Below are positions 32,890-42,886 of a stretch of 47,798 bases of DNA, piece by piece. This DNA comes from Pseudomonadota bacterium. Lineage in GTDB: Bacteria > Pseudomonadota > Alphaproteobacteria > Rhizobiales > Xanthobacteraceae. The position numbers and the translations under genes were made by a program. The notes under the pieces were generated by a model. That model was not told the origin of the DNA and searched no databases. It worked only from the letters and a program-made list of their open reading frames with translations. Where the stretch lies: assembly GCA_021779635.1 (NCBI GenBank), contig JAJYAH010000002.1, positions 1 to 47,798 of the forward strand. Reading direction: 5' to 3'. Each line of letters begins with the position of its first letter. Within the stretch, counting starts at the first letter, position 1.

Positions 32890-34263
32890 CTATTCGCGGC
32901 TTGGGGATGCGGCCGCGGCGCCCTGATCGGGGCGTTTGCGGAAAACGGCATAGATCAAAAGGCCCGAAATCATAATCAAAATTCCCAGAAACGACTGCAA
33001 CGGCCGATCAACCAGAAGATAGTACATCATGAAAGCGGTCACGAGCAGGAAAACCATGGGAGTTAGGGGGTATCCCCAGGCGCGATAGGGCCGCGGCAGG
33101 TCGGGTTGGGTGATGCGCAGCTTGATGACGCCGAGCACGGTGAAGAACGAACAGAACAACAGCGCGAACTGGATGAAATCGAGCACCGCCTCGAAACTGC
33201 GGGTGAATAGCATCAGGTTGGCCACCGCGAACTGGAAAAGGATGGCGTAGGCCGGCGCGCCCTGGGTCGATTTGCGGGCGAATACCCGAAGCGCCGGTAT
33301 GTCTTCTCCCATCGTCATCATGACGCGCGGGCCGATCCACATCATCGCGCTGATGGAAGATACGAGCCCGATGCAGATCATCGCACCGACGACGCGACCG
33401 CCGATTTCGCCGAAGATGTAGCTGCCCGCGATGCGGGCGACATCGAGCTGCCCGGACAGCCTGTCGATCGGCGTGGTGTGGAGAAACACGGCGTTCAGGG
33501 CGACATACAGCACAAGGACAATCAGCGTCCCTGCCAACAGCGCACGCGGCAGGCTTTGCTGCGGGGTACGCATCTCGCCGATGATGTAGGTCGCGGCGTT
33601 CCAGCCGGAGAACGAATACATTACGAACACCAGCCCGATCGCGAACGGCGCGCTGGTGATATAGCCAAAGTCGGGCGCAGACGGCGCGAACGAGACCGGC
33701 TGCTGCGTGCCGACGAGAAATCCCGCGATCAGGAAGGCGACGATCAGCACCACCTTCAAGATGGTCGAGATCAATTGAAAGGTGCTGGAGTGCCTGACGC
33801 CGGTCAGTTGCACGATCGACACCAGCCAGACGACGCCAATGGCAAGCGCCAGCGGCGGAGCACCCGGCAACACCGACTTGCCATATTCGCCGAAAGCCAT
33901 CGCGGCCAGCGCCACCGGGGCTGCGAAACCGACCGTCGCCGACACCCAGCCGGCCAGGAATCCGAAGGCCGGATGAAAGGCGCGGCTCAGGAAATTGTAT
34001 TCGCCGCTCGAGCGCGGAAACATCGCGCCAAGTTCGCTGTAGGAAAACACCCCGCACAGCGCGACGATGCCGCCGACGGCCCACAACAACAGGATTGAAA
34101 AGCCCGACGGGATGTCCTTGACCTGAAAACCGAGGCTGGTGAAGACCCCAACGCCGACCATGTCGGCTACGACGATGGCCGTCGCCACCATGACCGAGAC
34201 CGTGGACCCGCCGCCGGGGAGCCGGCCGGTCCATGCCGCGCCTCCCGTTTCTGATGCCGCCAT
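32890..34263 (-). CDS. APC-family amino acid permease
   Basis: From ATG 34263 the protein has 457 residues and about 12 membrane segments. The first segment reads VMVATAIVVADMVGVGVFTS with the APC substrate motif GVGVF, followed by GFSILLLWAVGGIVALCGVF and GAMFPRSSGEYNFLSRAFHP, the conserved consensus after segment 3. Such permeases import amino acids or exchange them with proton or substrate coupling. The substrate cannot be told. The stop lies two bases before the exported unknown protein's ATG. The N-terminal part upstream of 34263 has no strong site; TTG 34344 is the longest form. A perfect CtrA-type box lies at 34338-34352. Confidence 0.88.
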   Translation of the reverse strand: MAASETGGAAWTGRLPGGGSTVSVMVATAIVVADMVGVGVFTSLGFQVKDIPSGFSILLLWAVGGIVALCGVFSYSELGAMFPRSSGEYNFLSRAFHPAFGFLAGWVSATVGFAAPVALAAMAFGEYGKSVLPGAPPLALAIGVVWLVSIVQLTGVRHSSTFQLISTILKVVLIVAFLIAGFLVGTQQPVSFAPSAPDFGYITSAPFAIGLVFVMYSFSGWNAATYIIGEMRTPQQSLPRALLAGTLIVLVLYVALNAVFLHTTPIDRLSGQLDVARIAGSYIFGEIGGRVVGAMICIGLVSSISAMMWIGPRVMMTMGEDIPALRVFARKSTQGAPAYAILFQFAVANLMLFTRSFEAVLDFIQFALLFCSFFTVLGVIKLRITQPDLPRPYRAWGYPLTPMVFLLVTAFMMYYLLVDRPLQSFLGILIMISGLLIYAVFRKRPDQGAAAASPSRE

Positions 34264-34337
34264 GCCGGTCCACGCTTCGGGCGTCACGCCCCTAACTTTT
34301 CCATCGTGCAGGCTGGCCCCAATCAATTCAAGCAGTG

Positions 34338-34352
34338 TTAACAATGATTTAA
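34338..34352 (-). promoter_or_regulatory. CtrA-type box, exact TTAA-N7-TTAA
   Basis: TTAA (34338-34341), seven bases, TTAA (34349-34352), within the AT-rich space 34264-34570 between the divergent permease and hydrolase genes. It is 75 bases upstream of the permease ATG. Next to it lies TAAAGGTG repeated in part (ACACCTCTAAAGGTGT, 34378-34393), a small inverted repeat that might be another operator. Confidence 0.5.
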
Positions 34353-34570
34353 ATCAGACGCGGATTTGGTATTATAACACCTCTAAAGGTGTCCGTAGCC
34401 TGTTTGCCGGCTAGATGATTGCGAAAAGCCGATGACCGCCCCACAATCGCGACACGATTTCGTGCTCTTCTGAAGGTTCCGAGTGGGGAGTTTTCTCGGA
34501 AACTTAACGTTACCGCAACCTAAGCGAGCTGACATACGCCGATCGCCGGCGGATAGTGGGGCAGTGGGGG

Positions 34571-35887
34571 ATGGTCGGAGTCAATCCGAAATTCCGGACG
34601 TTTGATCGCGCAGGCCCGGTAACTCCGTCGGGCGCGGCGCTGCCTGTACAGGCGCAAGCGCCTCGGCATCGCGCCGGTTTTCATCGCCGGCGCTGGCTCG
34701 TCATCTTGTCGGCGTTTGTCCCGCTGTCGTTCGTTCTCGTGCAATGCGGACAGGCGCCAACCGCTGGAACGCTTGCGGCCAATGTACAAGGCTCAGGGGG
34801 CGACTCTTTCGACGATCGCTTCCCGAAACCCCAATTCAAGGACCGCTTTCCGACGCCAGGCGAAAGCCTGGTCCAGTTGCAACCCTCCGACGCCCCTCCC
34901 CGGCGCGCGGCGCGGGCAGAACCGACACCCTACCGGGTTGCATCGCTGGAGCCGCAGGTTCCCTACCAGCGTCCGGCCAGAGAAGACCAGACCACGCTGG
35001 TCAGCCTAAAATCCTCGGCGTTTCCCTATCTCGGCAACAATCCGCGCACCGACCAGCCGTTCCTGAATATTTCAAATGGCGAACGCCGCGGCCACCGCAG
35101 TTACAGCGGCCGGGTCTACTGGCAGGACGAGACCTTCAACGACAGCCGCGTCCTGATGCATGTGCCGGAGAATTTCGACATCCGCAAACCGGGCGTCATC
35201 GTCGTGTTCTTCCACGGCAACGGCGCGACGCTGGAACGCGACGTGCGCAACCGGCAACTGGTGCCGCAACAGATTTCGGATTCCGGCGTGAACGCGGTGT
35301 TGCTGGCGCCCCAGCTTGCGGTCGACGCCGCCGATTCCAGCGCCGGGAAATTCTGGCAACCCGGCGGCCTCAAGCGCTTCGTGACTGAATCAGCCGACCA
35401 CCTCGCCGAACTCTACGGCGATCCGCGCGCCGCCAAGGCGTTCGCGAACATGCCGGTCATCATCGTCGGCTATAGCGGCGGCTTTGTGCCGACCGCCTGG
35501 AGCCTGGAAGTGGGCGGCCTTGGCAATCGCGTGCGCGGCGTGTTCCTGCTCGACGCGGTTTATGGCGAGTTGGACAAGTTCGCGTCCTGGATCGAAAATA
35601 ACCGGTCCGGCTTCTTCGTGAGCTCCTACACGCATTACACCGAGCGTCACGACCGGGAACTGATGCATATGCTGAGAGAAAAAGGCATCGCCGTATCGGA
35701 GAACATGGACGGGCCGTTGAAGCCCGGCAGCGTGGTATTCGTCGAGACCCCCGAAGGCGTAACGCACCGCGATTACGTCACACATGCCTGGACCCAAAAC
35801 CCCGTCAAGGAAGTGCTGGTCAAAATGGCGGCAACACCCGCACTGACACGGGTGGCGACCAGCGCCTCATCCCCCGCGGACCAATGA
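34571..35887 (+). CDS. Exported or anchored alpha/beta hydrolase-like protein
   Basis: The 438-residue protein has a basic N-terminus (RHRAGFHRRRW), one hydrophobic segment (LVILSAFVPLSFVLVQCG) that serves as anchor or signal, a Pro/Arg-rich disordered linker (about 60-145), and a C-terminal hydrolase domain. The domain shows VIVVFFHGNGATLERDV (oxyanion region), the nucleophile elbow VGYSGGFVP, and EGVTHRDYV that could hold the base His. Substrate is unknown. Cys at the segment end recalls a lipobox but the residues before it (LVQ) do not fit well. Both GTG 34556 and ATG 34571 could start it; ATG is preferred with AGTGGGGG just before. Confidence 0.7.
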   Translation: MVGVNPKFRTFDRAGPVTPSGAALPVQAQAPRHRAGFHRRRWLVILSAFVPLSFVLVQCGQAPTAGTLAANVQGSGGDSFDDRFPKPQFKDRFPTPGESLVQLQPSDAPPRRAARAEPTPYRVASLEPQVPYQRPAREDQTTLVSLKSSAFPYLGNNPRTDQPFLNISNGERRGHRSYSGRVYWQDETFNDSRVLMHVPENFDIRKPGVIVVFFHGNGATLERDVRNRQLVPQQISDSGVNAVLLAPQLAVDAADSSAGKFWQPGGLKRFVTESADHLAELYGDPRAAKAFANMPVIIVGYSGGFVPTAWSLEVGGLGNRVRGVFLLDAVYGELDKFASWIENNRSGFFVSSYTHYTERHDRELMHMLREKGIAVSENMDGPLKPGSVVFVETPEGVTHRDYVTHAWTQNPVKEVLVKMAATPALTRVATSASSPADQ

Positions 35888-36060
35888 TCCCCGCCAGCGG
35901 CACCATTGCCGCGTCGACGTGACCGCCGCATTCTGCCGCTGTTCGAAATGTGGTGTTGATGGCGGAACGATTTCCGGGGTGCGGGAATGTTCGGCGCGGG
36001 CGCCCGACAATGATGACCCGACCTTCAAGCCGCTGTTCGGAACCGACATGAATCGCGCTG

Positions 36061-36165
36061 ATGCTGAAAGGCAAAGCGGACGGTGACATGGTCGACGTCG
36101 AAGGCTCGGCGCTGCAGTTGCCCGACGTCGCCTTCAAGGCGGCATTGATGCGCATCGGCGATTAA
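36061..36165 (+). other. Possible remnant of a gene's 3' end
   Basis: After the hydrolase, 35888-36161 has no complete gene. Its right part contains a 34-codon frame LKGKADGDMVDVEGSALQLP then DVAFKAALMRIGD, with the composition of a real protein's C-terminus, and FKPLFGTDMNRA in another frame just before it. A TGA (36049-36051) blocks the frame. It may be a degraded tail of an unidentified gene. Its stop overlaps that of the MFS gene. Confidence 0.25.
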
Positions 36166-37343
36166 GATCGCGCGCCGGAGAGCCTACCGCTGCTGATCAC
36201 CGCGATCAGCGCCAGCGCGACAAAGCCCATCGCAACGTATCCAGCCCCATACAGGAGATCGCGCGCGTACAGCACGCCGCCGAGCGCCGAACCGACGGCC
36301 TGGCCGATATAGAGCACGGACGTGTTGAGCGACACCGAGGCCGAGGCGAGCGCCGGCGCGGCTGCGACCAGCCGTACCTGCTGCATCGAATTGGTCGAGG
36401 CGAAACCCAACCCCCAGAGCGCGACCGAGCCGGCCATCAGCGGATAGATGCCGGCGCTGAGCGCCCATCCGGTTAGACCCGCCAGCACCAGAATCGTGAA
36501 CAGCACCGAGGTCTTGTAGGGCCCCCAGGAATCCACCATGCGGGTTGCGATCGCAATTCCGATAAAACCGAACATGCCGTAGAGCGCGAAGACCAGCCCA
36601 ACCCCATCCGGGCCGGCATGCGTCAGCTTGGTCAAAAGCGGCCCCATGAATGTGAACACGACGAATTGGCCGGACATCTGCACGGTCGTGATCAACAGCA
36701 GCAAAACGATCATCCGGTTGCGCGCGACATCGGTCCAGGTCTTGAGATCCACCGGCGCGCCGACCAATCCGCCCGGCAGTCGCCACGCCAACAGAACGAA
36801 GCTGAGGCAGCCGATCACGCCGACGCCGCCATAAACCGCGCGCCAGCCATAACGGCTGGCGACAAAGGTGATCAGCGGCAGGCCAACCGCGGCGGCCAGC
36901 GACCAGCCAAGAAAGATATAGGCAATGGTGCTTCCGCGTTTCTCCGGTGAGACGATTAGCGCGGCGGTGCCTGCCGCCTGTGGCGTGTAGAGTGCGCCGA
37001 CTGCCAGCATGATCAGGCGAATGACAAGCAAGCTCCCATAATCGGGCGCGAACGCCGAAGCGGCGTTGCTCACCGCCATCACCGCGAGCGTCGCTGTGAG
37101 CAGGGTACGGCGCTCGATCCGGCTGGTCAGCCACGCCGTCAGCGGCGAACCGACGCACAGCATCACCGCACCAAAGGTGATCAGCAACCCGGCATCGCGC
37201 ACCGTGACGCCAAGGTCCGACGACAACTCAATCAGCATTCCCGCCGGCGCGAGCACGGAACAACCGGTGACGATATTGCCGAACATCAGGGCGCTGGGCG
37301 CGAAGCGGCGATGGACGTGGGCGTGTTCCGGCGGTTTTTTCAT
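36162..37343 (-). CDS. MFS transporter, DHA1-like
   Basis: The 393-residue protein has 12 predicted membrane segments and the MFS loop 2-3 motif in degenerate form (GSPLTAWLTSRIERRTLL), then the fourth-segment region LVIRLIMLAVGALYTPQAAG. The middle loop is short, as in drug:proton antiporter family 1. It may export sugars or small toxic compounds; substrate unknown. The start codon lies in a palindrome CATGCAAATGCATG (37341-37354) that could be an operator or coincidence. thrS is divergent, 185 bases away. Confidence 0.88.
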   Translation of the reverse strand: MKKPPEHAHVHRRFAPSALMFGNIVTGCSVLAPAGMLIELSSDLGVTVRDAGLLITFGAVMLCVGSPLTAWLTSRIERRTLLTATLAVMAVSNAASAFAPDYGSLLVIRLIMLAVGALYTPQAAGTAALIVSPEKRGSTIAYIFLGWSLAAAVGLPLITFVASRYGWRAVYGGVGVIGCLSFVLLAWRLPGGLVGAPVDLKTWTDVARNRMIVLLLLITTVQMSGQFVVFTFMGPLLTKLTHAGPDGVGLVFALYGMFGFIGIAIATRMVDSWGPYKTSVLFTILVLAGLTGWALSAGIYPLMAGSVALWGLGFASTNSMQQVRLVAAAPALASASVSLNTSVLYIGQAVGSALGGVLYARDLLYGAGYVAMGFVALALIAVISSGRLSGARS

Positions 37344-37528
37344 GCAAATGCATGTAGACTACGCCGCCATGGAATAAAAGGCCGAGCGCGGATTATTTCG
37401 CAGGCGCGCTGCGCGGCGCCCGCTGGTTTTCCGGAGAATGCCGGATTGCGCCACGCGAATCCCCTGCTATACCGCTGCTTTCCCGCTTACCTGCGCTCGT
37501 TCGCAGGAGTGAGCCACAGGAGACTGCC

Positions 37529-39577
37529 ATGCCCGACGACAAGAACAAGCCCGCATCAGGATTCCAGTACAGCGTCGCGAATTTGAAGCCGGTCGAATCC
37601 AGCAAGATCGCTCTCACCTTCCCCGACGGCGCCAGGCGCGAATTTCCCAAAAACATCACCGGCCTTGATATCGCCAAGGGCATTTCGCCGTCGCTGGCCA
37701 AGCGCACGGTGGCGATGGCGCTCGATGGCGTGGTCAGCGACCTCGCCGATCCAATCGAGCGCGATACGAAAATCGAATTCATCGCCCGCGACGATGCCCG
37801 CGCGCTGGAACTGATCCGGCACGATGCCGCGCATGTGCTGGCCGAAGCGGTGCAGTCGCTGTGGCCCGGCACCCAGGTCACGATCGGTCCCACCATCGAG
37901 AACGGCTTCTATTACGACTTTTTCCGCAACGAGCCGTTCACACCGGAAGACTTCGCCGCGATCGAAAAGAAAATGCGCGAGATCATCGCGCGCGACAAAC
38001 CCTTCACCAAGGAGATCTGGACGCGCGAGCAAACCAAGCAGGTGTTCCGCGACAACGGCGAGATGTTCAAGGTTGAACTGGTCGACGCGATCCCGGCCGA
38101 CCAGACCATCAAGATCTACAAGCAGGGCGACTGGTTCGATCTCTGCCGCGGCCCGCATATGACGTCCACCGGCAAGATCGGCAACGCCTTCAAGCTGATG
38201 AAGGTGGCGGGCGCCTATTGGCGCGGCGACAGCAACAATCCGATGCTGACGCGCATCTACGGCACGGCGTTCGCAAAACAGGAAGAGCTCGACGCCTATC
38301 TGAAGCAGATCGAGGAAGCCGAGAAGCGCGACCACCGCAAGCTCGGCCGCGAACTCGACCTGTTTCATTTCCAGGAGGAAGGTCCCGGCGTGGTATTCTG
38401 GCACGCCAAGGGCTGGACCATCTTCCAGGCGGTGACGGCCTATATGCGTCGGCGGCTTGCCGGAAATTACGACGAGGTCAATGCGCCGCAGATTCTCGAC
38501 AAGGTGTTGTGGGAAACCTCGGGCCATTGGGAATGGTACCGCGAGAACATGTTCGCCGCCCAGTCGGCCGGCGACGAGGCCGAGGACAAGCGCTGGTTCG
38601 TGCTCAAGCCGATGAACTGTCCGGGCCATGTGCAGATCTTCAAGCACGGGCTGAAAAGCTATCGCGATCTGCCGCTGCGCCTCGCCGAATTCGGCGTCGT
38701 GCATCGCTACGAAGCATCGGGCGCGATGCATGGGCTGATGCGGGTGCGCGGATTTACCCAGGACGACGCGCATGTGTTCTGCACCGAGGCGCAGCTCGCC
38801 GACGAATGCCTCAAGATCAACGATCTCATCCTGTCGACCTATTCGGATTTCGGCTTCGAGGGCGACCTCACAGTGAAGCTCTCGACCCGGCCGGACAAGC
38901 GGGTCGGCACCGACGAGATGTGGGATCATGCCGAGCGCGTGATGGCGACGGTGCTGGCGCAGATCGAGGCGCAGGGCCACAACCATTGTATCAAGACCTC
39001 GATCAATCCCGGCGAAGGCGCCTTCTACGGCCCGAAATTCGAATATGTGCTGCGCGACGCCATCGGCCGCGACTGGCAATGCGGCACCACGCAGGTCGAC
39101 TTCAATCTGCCGGAGCGCTTCGGCGCGTTCTACATCGATGCCGACGGTTCGAAGAAAACGCCGGTGATGGTGCATCGCGCGATCTGCGGCTCGATGGAGC
39201 GTTTCATCGGCATCCTGATCGAGCACTTCGCCGGCAATTTTCCGCTCTGGCTGGCACCGGTCCAGGCCGTCGTTACCACTATCACTTCCGAAGGCGATGA
39301 ATACGCCAAGGTGGTGGCGGCTGCCGCGCGGCGCGCGGGGCTGCGCGTGGAGATCGACCTTCGCAACGAGAAGATCAACTACAAGGTCCGCGAACATTCG
39401 CTGGCGAAGATTCCGGCACTGCTGGTGGTCGGCAAGAAGGAAGCCGAGAGCCATTCGGTCTCGATCCGGCGGTTGGGGAGCGAGGGCCAGACCGTGCTGC
39501 CGCTGGCCGACGCCCTGGCCGCGCTGGTCGATGAGGCCATGCCGCCGGACCTGAAGCGGGCCCGCACCGCGGCTTGA
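37529..39577 (+). CDS. thrS: Threonyl-tRNA synthetase
   Basis: The 682-residue protein has a 20-residue lineage-specific N-terminus, TGS domain (from [12 protein letters not shown]), the SAD editing domain ([20 protein letters not shown] with the HxxxH motif, then NGFYYDF), and a class II catalytic core: [18 protein letters not shown] (motif 1 region), [10 protein letters not shown] (zinc Cys), [20 protein letters not shown] (motif 2), QDDAHVFC (zinc His) and [18 protein letters not shown] (motif 3, zinc His). The anticodon-binding domain closes the protein. It charges tRNA-Thr; the tRNA-Thr(TGT) of this window is one substrate. The ribosome binding site is CAGGAG. Confidence 0.98.
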   Translation: MPDDKNKPASGFQYSVANLKPVESSKIALTFPDGARREFPKNITGLDIAKGISPSLAKRTVAMALDGVVSDLADPIERDTKIEFIARDDARALELIRHDAAHVLAEAVQSLWPGTQVTIGPTIENGFYYDFFRNEPFTPEDFAAIEKKMREIIARDKPFTKEIWTREQTKQVFRDNGEMFKVELVDAIPADQTIKIYKQGDWFDLCRGPHMTSTGKIGNAFKLMKVAGAYWRGDSNNPMLTRIYGTAFAKQEELDAYLKQIEEAEKRDHRKLGRELDLFHFQEEGPGVVFWHAKGWTIFQAVTAYMRRRLAGNYDEVNAPQILDKVLWETSGHWEWYRENMFAAQSAGDEAEDKRWFVLKPMNCPGHVQIFKHGLKSYRDLPLRLAEFGVVHRYEASGAMHGLMRVRGFTQDDAHVFCTEAQLADECLKINDLILSTYSDFGFEGDLTVKLSTRPDKRVGTDEMWDHAERVMATVLAQIEAQGHNHCIKTSINPGEGAFYGPKFEYVLRDAIGRDWQCGTTQVDFNLPERFGAFYIDADGSKKTPVMVHRAICGSMERFIGILIEHFAGNFPLWLAPVQAVVTTITSEGDEYAKVVAAAARRAGLRVEIDLRNEKINYKVREHSLAKIPALLVVGKKEAESHSVSIRRLGSEGQTVLPLADALAALVDEAMPPDLKRARTAA

Positions 39578-39671
39578 GTTTAGAGGCCTGCTAGATCGCG
39601 GCGCTTGCAAACCGGGCCCGGTCGCCCGATATGCCGGTTGGCCGCTCACGATGCGAAATCATGGAATGCCG

Positions 39672-40235
39672 ATGCCCGACGCCATTGAACTCCTGAAGAT
39701 TCGCCGCTCCGTGAAGCCGCGCGAGATGGGTGATCCCGGCCCCTCGCCGGCCGAACTCGAAACCATATTGACCATCGGCGCCCGGGTTCCGGATCACGGC
39801 AAGCTGGCGCCGTGGCGCTTCATCGTGTTCGAGGGCGATGCCCGCCTGCGCGCCGGCGAAGTCATCGCCAAAGTCTTTGCGCGGAAAAATCCGCAAGCGA
39901 CGCCAGCCGAAATCGATATCGAGAAGCGCCGGCTCACCGACGCGCCGCTGGTGATCGGGGTCGTCAGTTTCACCAAGCCGCATCCCAAGGTGCCGCCCTG
40001 GGAGCAGGAATTATCCGCCGGCGCGAGTGCGATGAACATCGTCACCGCGGCGACGGCGCTCGGTTACGGCGCGTGCTGGCTGACCGGCTGGTTTGCGTTC
40101 GATCGCGACGTGTTGGACGGGCTTGGACTGAAGGCGGACGAAAAGCTCGCCGGCTTGATCCATATCGGCACGCCATCGAGATCAAGCGAACACCGCCCTC
40201 GTCCGGCGCTCGCCGATATCGTGACGCGGTTCTGA
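39672..40235 (+). CDS. Nitroreductase-family protein (YdjA-like)
   Basis: From ATG 39672 the protein has 187 residues and a full small nitroreductase fold: LLKIRRSVKPREMG (FMN-phosphate binding, RRSVKP), GARVPDHGKLAPWRFIVFEG with HGKLAPWRF, which marks the YdjA subgroup, and ALGYGACWLTGWFAFD. Family enzymes use FMN and NAD(P)H to reduce nitro compounds, quinones or similar substrates; natural substrates of YdjA-like members are unclear. ATG 39651 and 39666 are alternatives; no clear binding site decides. It follows thrS after 95 bases on the same strand. Confidence 0.9.
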   Translation: MPDAIELLKIRRSVKPREMGDPGPSPAELETILTIGARVPDHGKLAPWRFIVFEGDARLRAGEVIAKVFARKNPQATPAEIDIEKRRLTDAPLVIGVVSFTKPHPKVPPWEQELSAGASAMNIVTAATALGYGACWLTGWFAFDRDVLDGLGLKADEKLAGLIHIGTPSRSSEHRPRPALADIVTRF

Positions 40236-40244
40236 GCTGCGTTC

Positions 40245-42716
40245 TCACGCCGCTTGCGACGCGCCCTGGCCAAACCTGAACAGCAGCGCTTCGATTTCGG
40301 CCGCGGGCTTCGCCGCGCTGAACAGAAAGCCCTGCACCTCGTTGCAGCCTTCGGCGCGCAGCCAGTCGAGCTGGTCGACGGTTTCCACGCCTTCGGCTGT
40401 GGTGGTGATGTTGAGACTGCGGCCAAGGCCTGAGATCGCCCGTACGATCGCCACGCAATCGGAGCGCTGCGCCAGATCCTTCACAAACGAGCGATCGATC
40501 TTGATCTTGTCGAACGGAAAGCTTCTGAGATAGCTGAGACTGGAATATCCGGTGCCGAAATCGTCCATCGAAATGCTGACGCCGAGTTCGCGCAGCTGAT
40601 GCAGGATCGCAAGATTGGCCTCGGTCTCTGCCAGGAAAAGCGACTCGGTGATTTCAAGCTCGAGCCGCCGCGGCGACAAGCCGGAATGCGCCAGCGCCGA
40701 GATCACCACCTGAACCAGGTTGCGGCTGCGAAACTGTACCGGGGACAGATTGACGGCAACCTTGACATCCGCGGGCCATTTCGCCGCCTCCGTGCAGGCC
40801 TCCCGCAACACCCATTCGCCCAGCGCGACGATCAATCCGATGTCTTCGGCGACCGGGATGAAGTCCGCCGGCGAGATCATGCCTCTTTGAGGATGCCGCC
40901 AGCGCAGCAGCGATTCAAAGCCGCTGATCCGATCAGCGGCGATATCCACCAGCGGCTGATAATGAAGTTCGAATTCGCCATTTGCGAAAGCGCGGCGCAG
41001 ATCGAGCTCCATGTCGCGGCGCTTTTGCGCCTGCCGGTCCATCTCCCGCTCGAAGAACCGGTGAACACCGCCGCCGTCCGATTTTGCCCGGTACAACGCC
41101 ATGTCGGCATTGCGCATCAGTTCCTCGCTGGTCTCGCCGTCGCCGGGCGACAGCGCGATGCCGATGCTGGCGCCGATCACCACCTCGATGCCGTCAATCT
41201 CGTAACAGTCGCTTAAGGTCTTGATGAGCCGCGCGGCATAGTCGCTCGCCTCGTTCGGCGAAACAATGTTGGTCAGTATGATCGCAAACTCGTCGCCGCC
41301 GAGCCGGGCGACCAGATTGTTGCCGAGGACGTGCGACCGCAGCCGGTCGGCCACAGACCTCAAAAGGCGATCGCCCATCGGGTGGCCGAATGAATCATTG
41401 ACGTTCTTGAACAGGTCTAGGTCGACGCACAGCACCGCTATTCTGCTGTTGCCGGGCCGCCCTCCCGCAAGCGCCTGCTTGAGACGTTCCTGAAACAGCT
41501 CCCGGTTCGGCAAATCGGTCAGGCCGTCGTGATGGGCCATGTAGGCAATCCGGGCCTCGGCCTGGCGACGTTCGGTGATGTCGACCACGGCGACGAGGTA
41601 GCCGTCGCGGTCGTCGAACGTGACGCGCCGCCCAAACGTCAGCACCTGAATTTCACTGCCGTCGGCCTTGAGATGCCGCCAGTTGCGCCCGGAGTGATAG
41701 GCATCGCCGACCTGCTGCAGCGCCTGGCTGTGGATGGCCCATTCATCCTCCGGCCAGATCTCCTGAAGCTTCATGCGCAAAAACGTCGAGCGGCTGTATC
41801 CATAATGCTGCACGGCTGCGTCGTTGACACCCAGGAATTCGCTCGTCTTGGCATCGAACACCCACATCGGCATCGGGTTGTTGTCGAACAGCAGCCTAAA
41901 CGAAGCCTCGCGCCGCTTGAGAGCCGTGACATCAGAGACCGTGAGCGCGAGAATATCGCCGAACGCCGTGGCGCCGAGCTTGAGGCACCGTTCGTCGCTG
42001 TCAATCTCGAACTGATCGCGGCTGCCGCTCTTGATGACATCAAGCAATCGTTCGATCACCTGCGGCCGACACAACAGAATCCCCCCGGCGCTGAGCCGAC
42101 GCCACAACAACCCCGTCGACGGCAATTTGAGCAGCCGCGAGGCGCCGTCATTATGGTGCACGACCTGGAAATCGAACGGCTGGCCGCCGCTATCGCGAAC
42201 CGCCGCAAGCGACAGCACGCCCTCGTCGGTGGTGGAAAATATCGCATCGAGCAGATTATATTGCGGGGCCCGTTCGTTGACATAGGCGCCAATCAGCGTG
42301 CCGCCCCAACGTGAAGTGGTCGGCAGCGCAAGGATGTCGTAGGTCTGGACCAGACCATCGCGCACGCAATGCGCCGCGGCGAGATAGGGACGGTTGTTTT
42401 TTAGCGCATTGGCCGCCGCCTCGCCGAGCGCGGTAGCGCAATCGGGCGGCAACGCGCTTAGCGGAATATCCCAGCGCTCGTCGTTTAGCCATTGCTGGAC
42501 GTAGCGGCCGGTGCGCGACACTTCGAGCGCTTGATCGTTGTTTTTCAGCAGGACGATGTGATCCGCCAGACGACCGAGGCTGCCCAGCATCACATCTTCA
42601 TAGCGCGGCAGGCCCTCGCCCGGCCGCAGCGCGGCTTGCCACTTGCGTTGCAGGACGGGGACGTCGTCGAACATTTCGGTATTGAATTTTCCGGATGACC
42701 TTTTGGCGGCAAACAT
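40245..42716 (-). CDS. PAS-GGDEF-EAL cyclic-di-GMP signalling protein
   Basis: From ATG 42716 (GGGGAATTTC upstream) the protein has 823 residues. An N-terminal sensor region holds two PAS-like parts (about 150-265 and 270-395; the second has MPMWVFDAKTSEFLGVNDAA). A GGDEF domain follows (about 405-560; LARLGGDEFAIIL, complete active site) and an EAL domain (about 575-810; motif reads GFESLLRWRHP, the tolerated ESL form, and ISMDDFGTGYSSLSYL is intact). It could both make and degrade cyclic di-GMP; PAS input would set the balance. No membrane segment is seen. It is convergent with the nitroreductase gene, nine bases apart. Confidence 0.93.
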   Translation of the reverse strand: MFAAKRSSGKFNTEMFDDVPVLQRKWQAALRPGEGLPRYEDVMLGSLGRLADHIVLLKNNDQALEVSRTGRYVQQWLNDERWDIPLSALPPDCATALGEAAANALKNNRPYLAAAHCVRDGLVQTYDILALPTTSRWGGTLIGAYVNERAPQYNLLDAIFSTTDEGVLSLAAVRDSGGQPFDFQVVHHNDGASRLLKLPSTGLLWRRLSAGGILLCRPQVIERLLDVIKSGSRDQFEIDSDERCLKLGATAFGDILALTVSDVTALKRREASFRLLFDNNPMPMWVFDAKTSEFLGVNDAAVQHYGYSRSTFLRMKLQEIWPEDEWAIHSQALQQVGDAYHSGRNWRHLKADGSEIQVLTFGRRVTFDDRDGYLVAVVDITERRQAEARIAYMAHHDGLTDLPNRELFQERLKQALAGGRPGNSRIAVLCVDLDLFKNVNDSFGHPMGDRLLRSVADRLRSHVLGNNLVARLGGDEFAIILTNIVSPNEASDYAARLIKTLSDCYEIDGIEVVIGASIGIALSPGDGETSEELMRNADMALYRAKSDGGGVHRFFEREMDRQAQKRRDMELDLRRAFANGEFELHYQPLVDIAADRISGFESLLRWRHPQRGMISPADFIPVAEDIGLIVALGEWVLREACTEAAKWPADVKVAVNLSPVQFRSRNLVQVVISALAHSGLSPRRLELEITESLFLAETEANLAILHQLRELGVSISMDDFGTGYSSLSYLRSFPFDKIKIDRSFVKDLAQRSDCVAIVRAISGLGRSLNITTTAEGVETVDQLDWLRAEGCNEVQGFLFSAAKPAAEIEALLFRFGQGASQAA

Positions 42717-42886
42717 GAAATTCCCCACAACGCGAGCGTCCCCGCTGCATCCAATGCAGTGCAACTTAACGCAGTGTGAAAATCACGCAGCGGTAGCAGC
42801 AAACCATCGATTATGAAGGTTTTAAGTCATGCGATGGTTAGTGCGCGTTAGTGACTATGACAGTTGTCAGCGGATCCTCCGCCTGA

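Noticed and set aside
37341..37354. CATGCAAATGCATG palindrome at the MFS start as an operator
   Set aside because: Only 6 bases per arm, overlaps the start codon, and no second copy or adjacent regulator gene was seen; coincidence is likely.
37556..39649. A 697-codon minus-strand frame opposite thrS
   Set aside because: thrS on the plus strand has all synthetase motifs; the antisense frame is an effect of high GC content at third positions.
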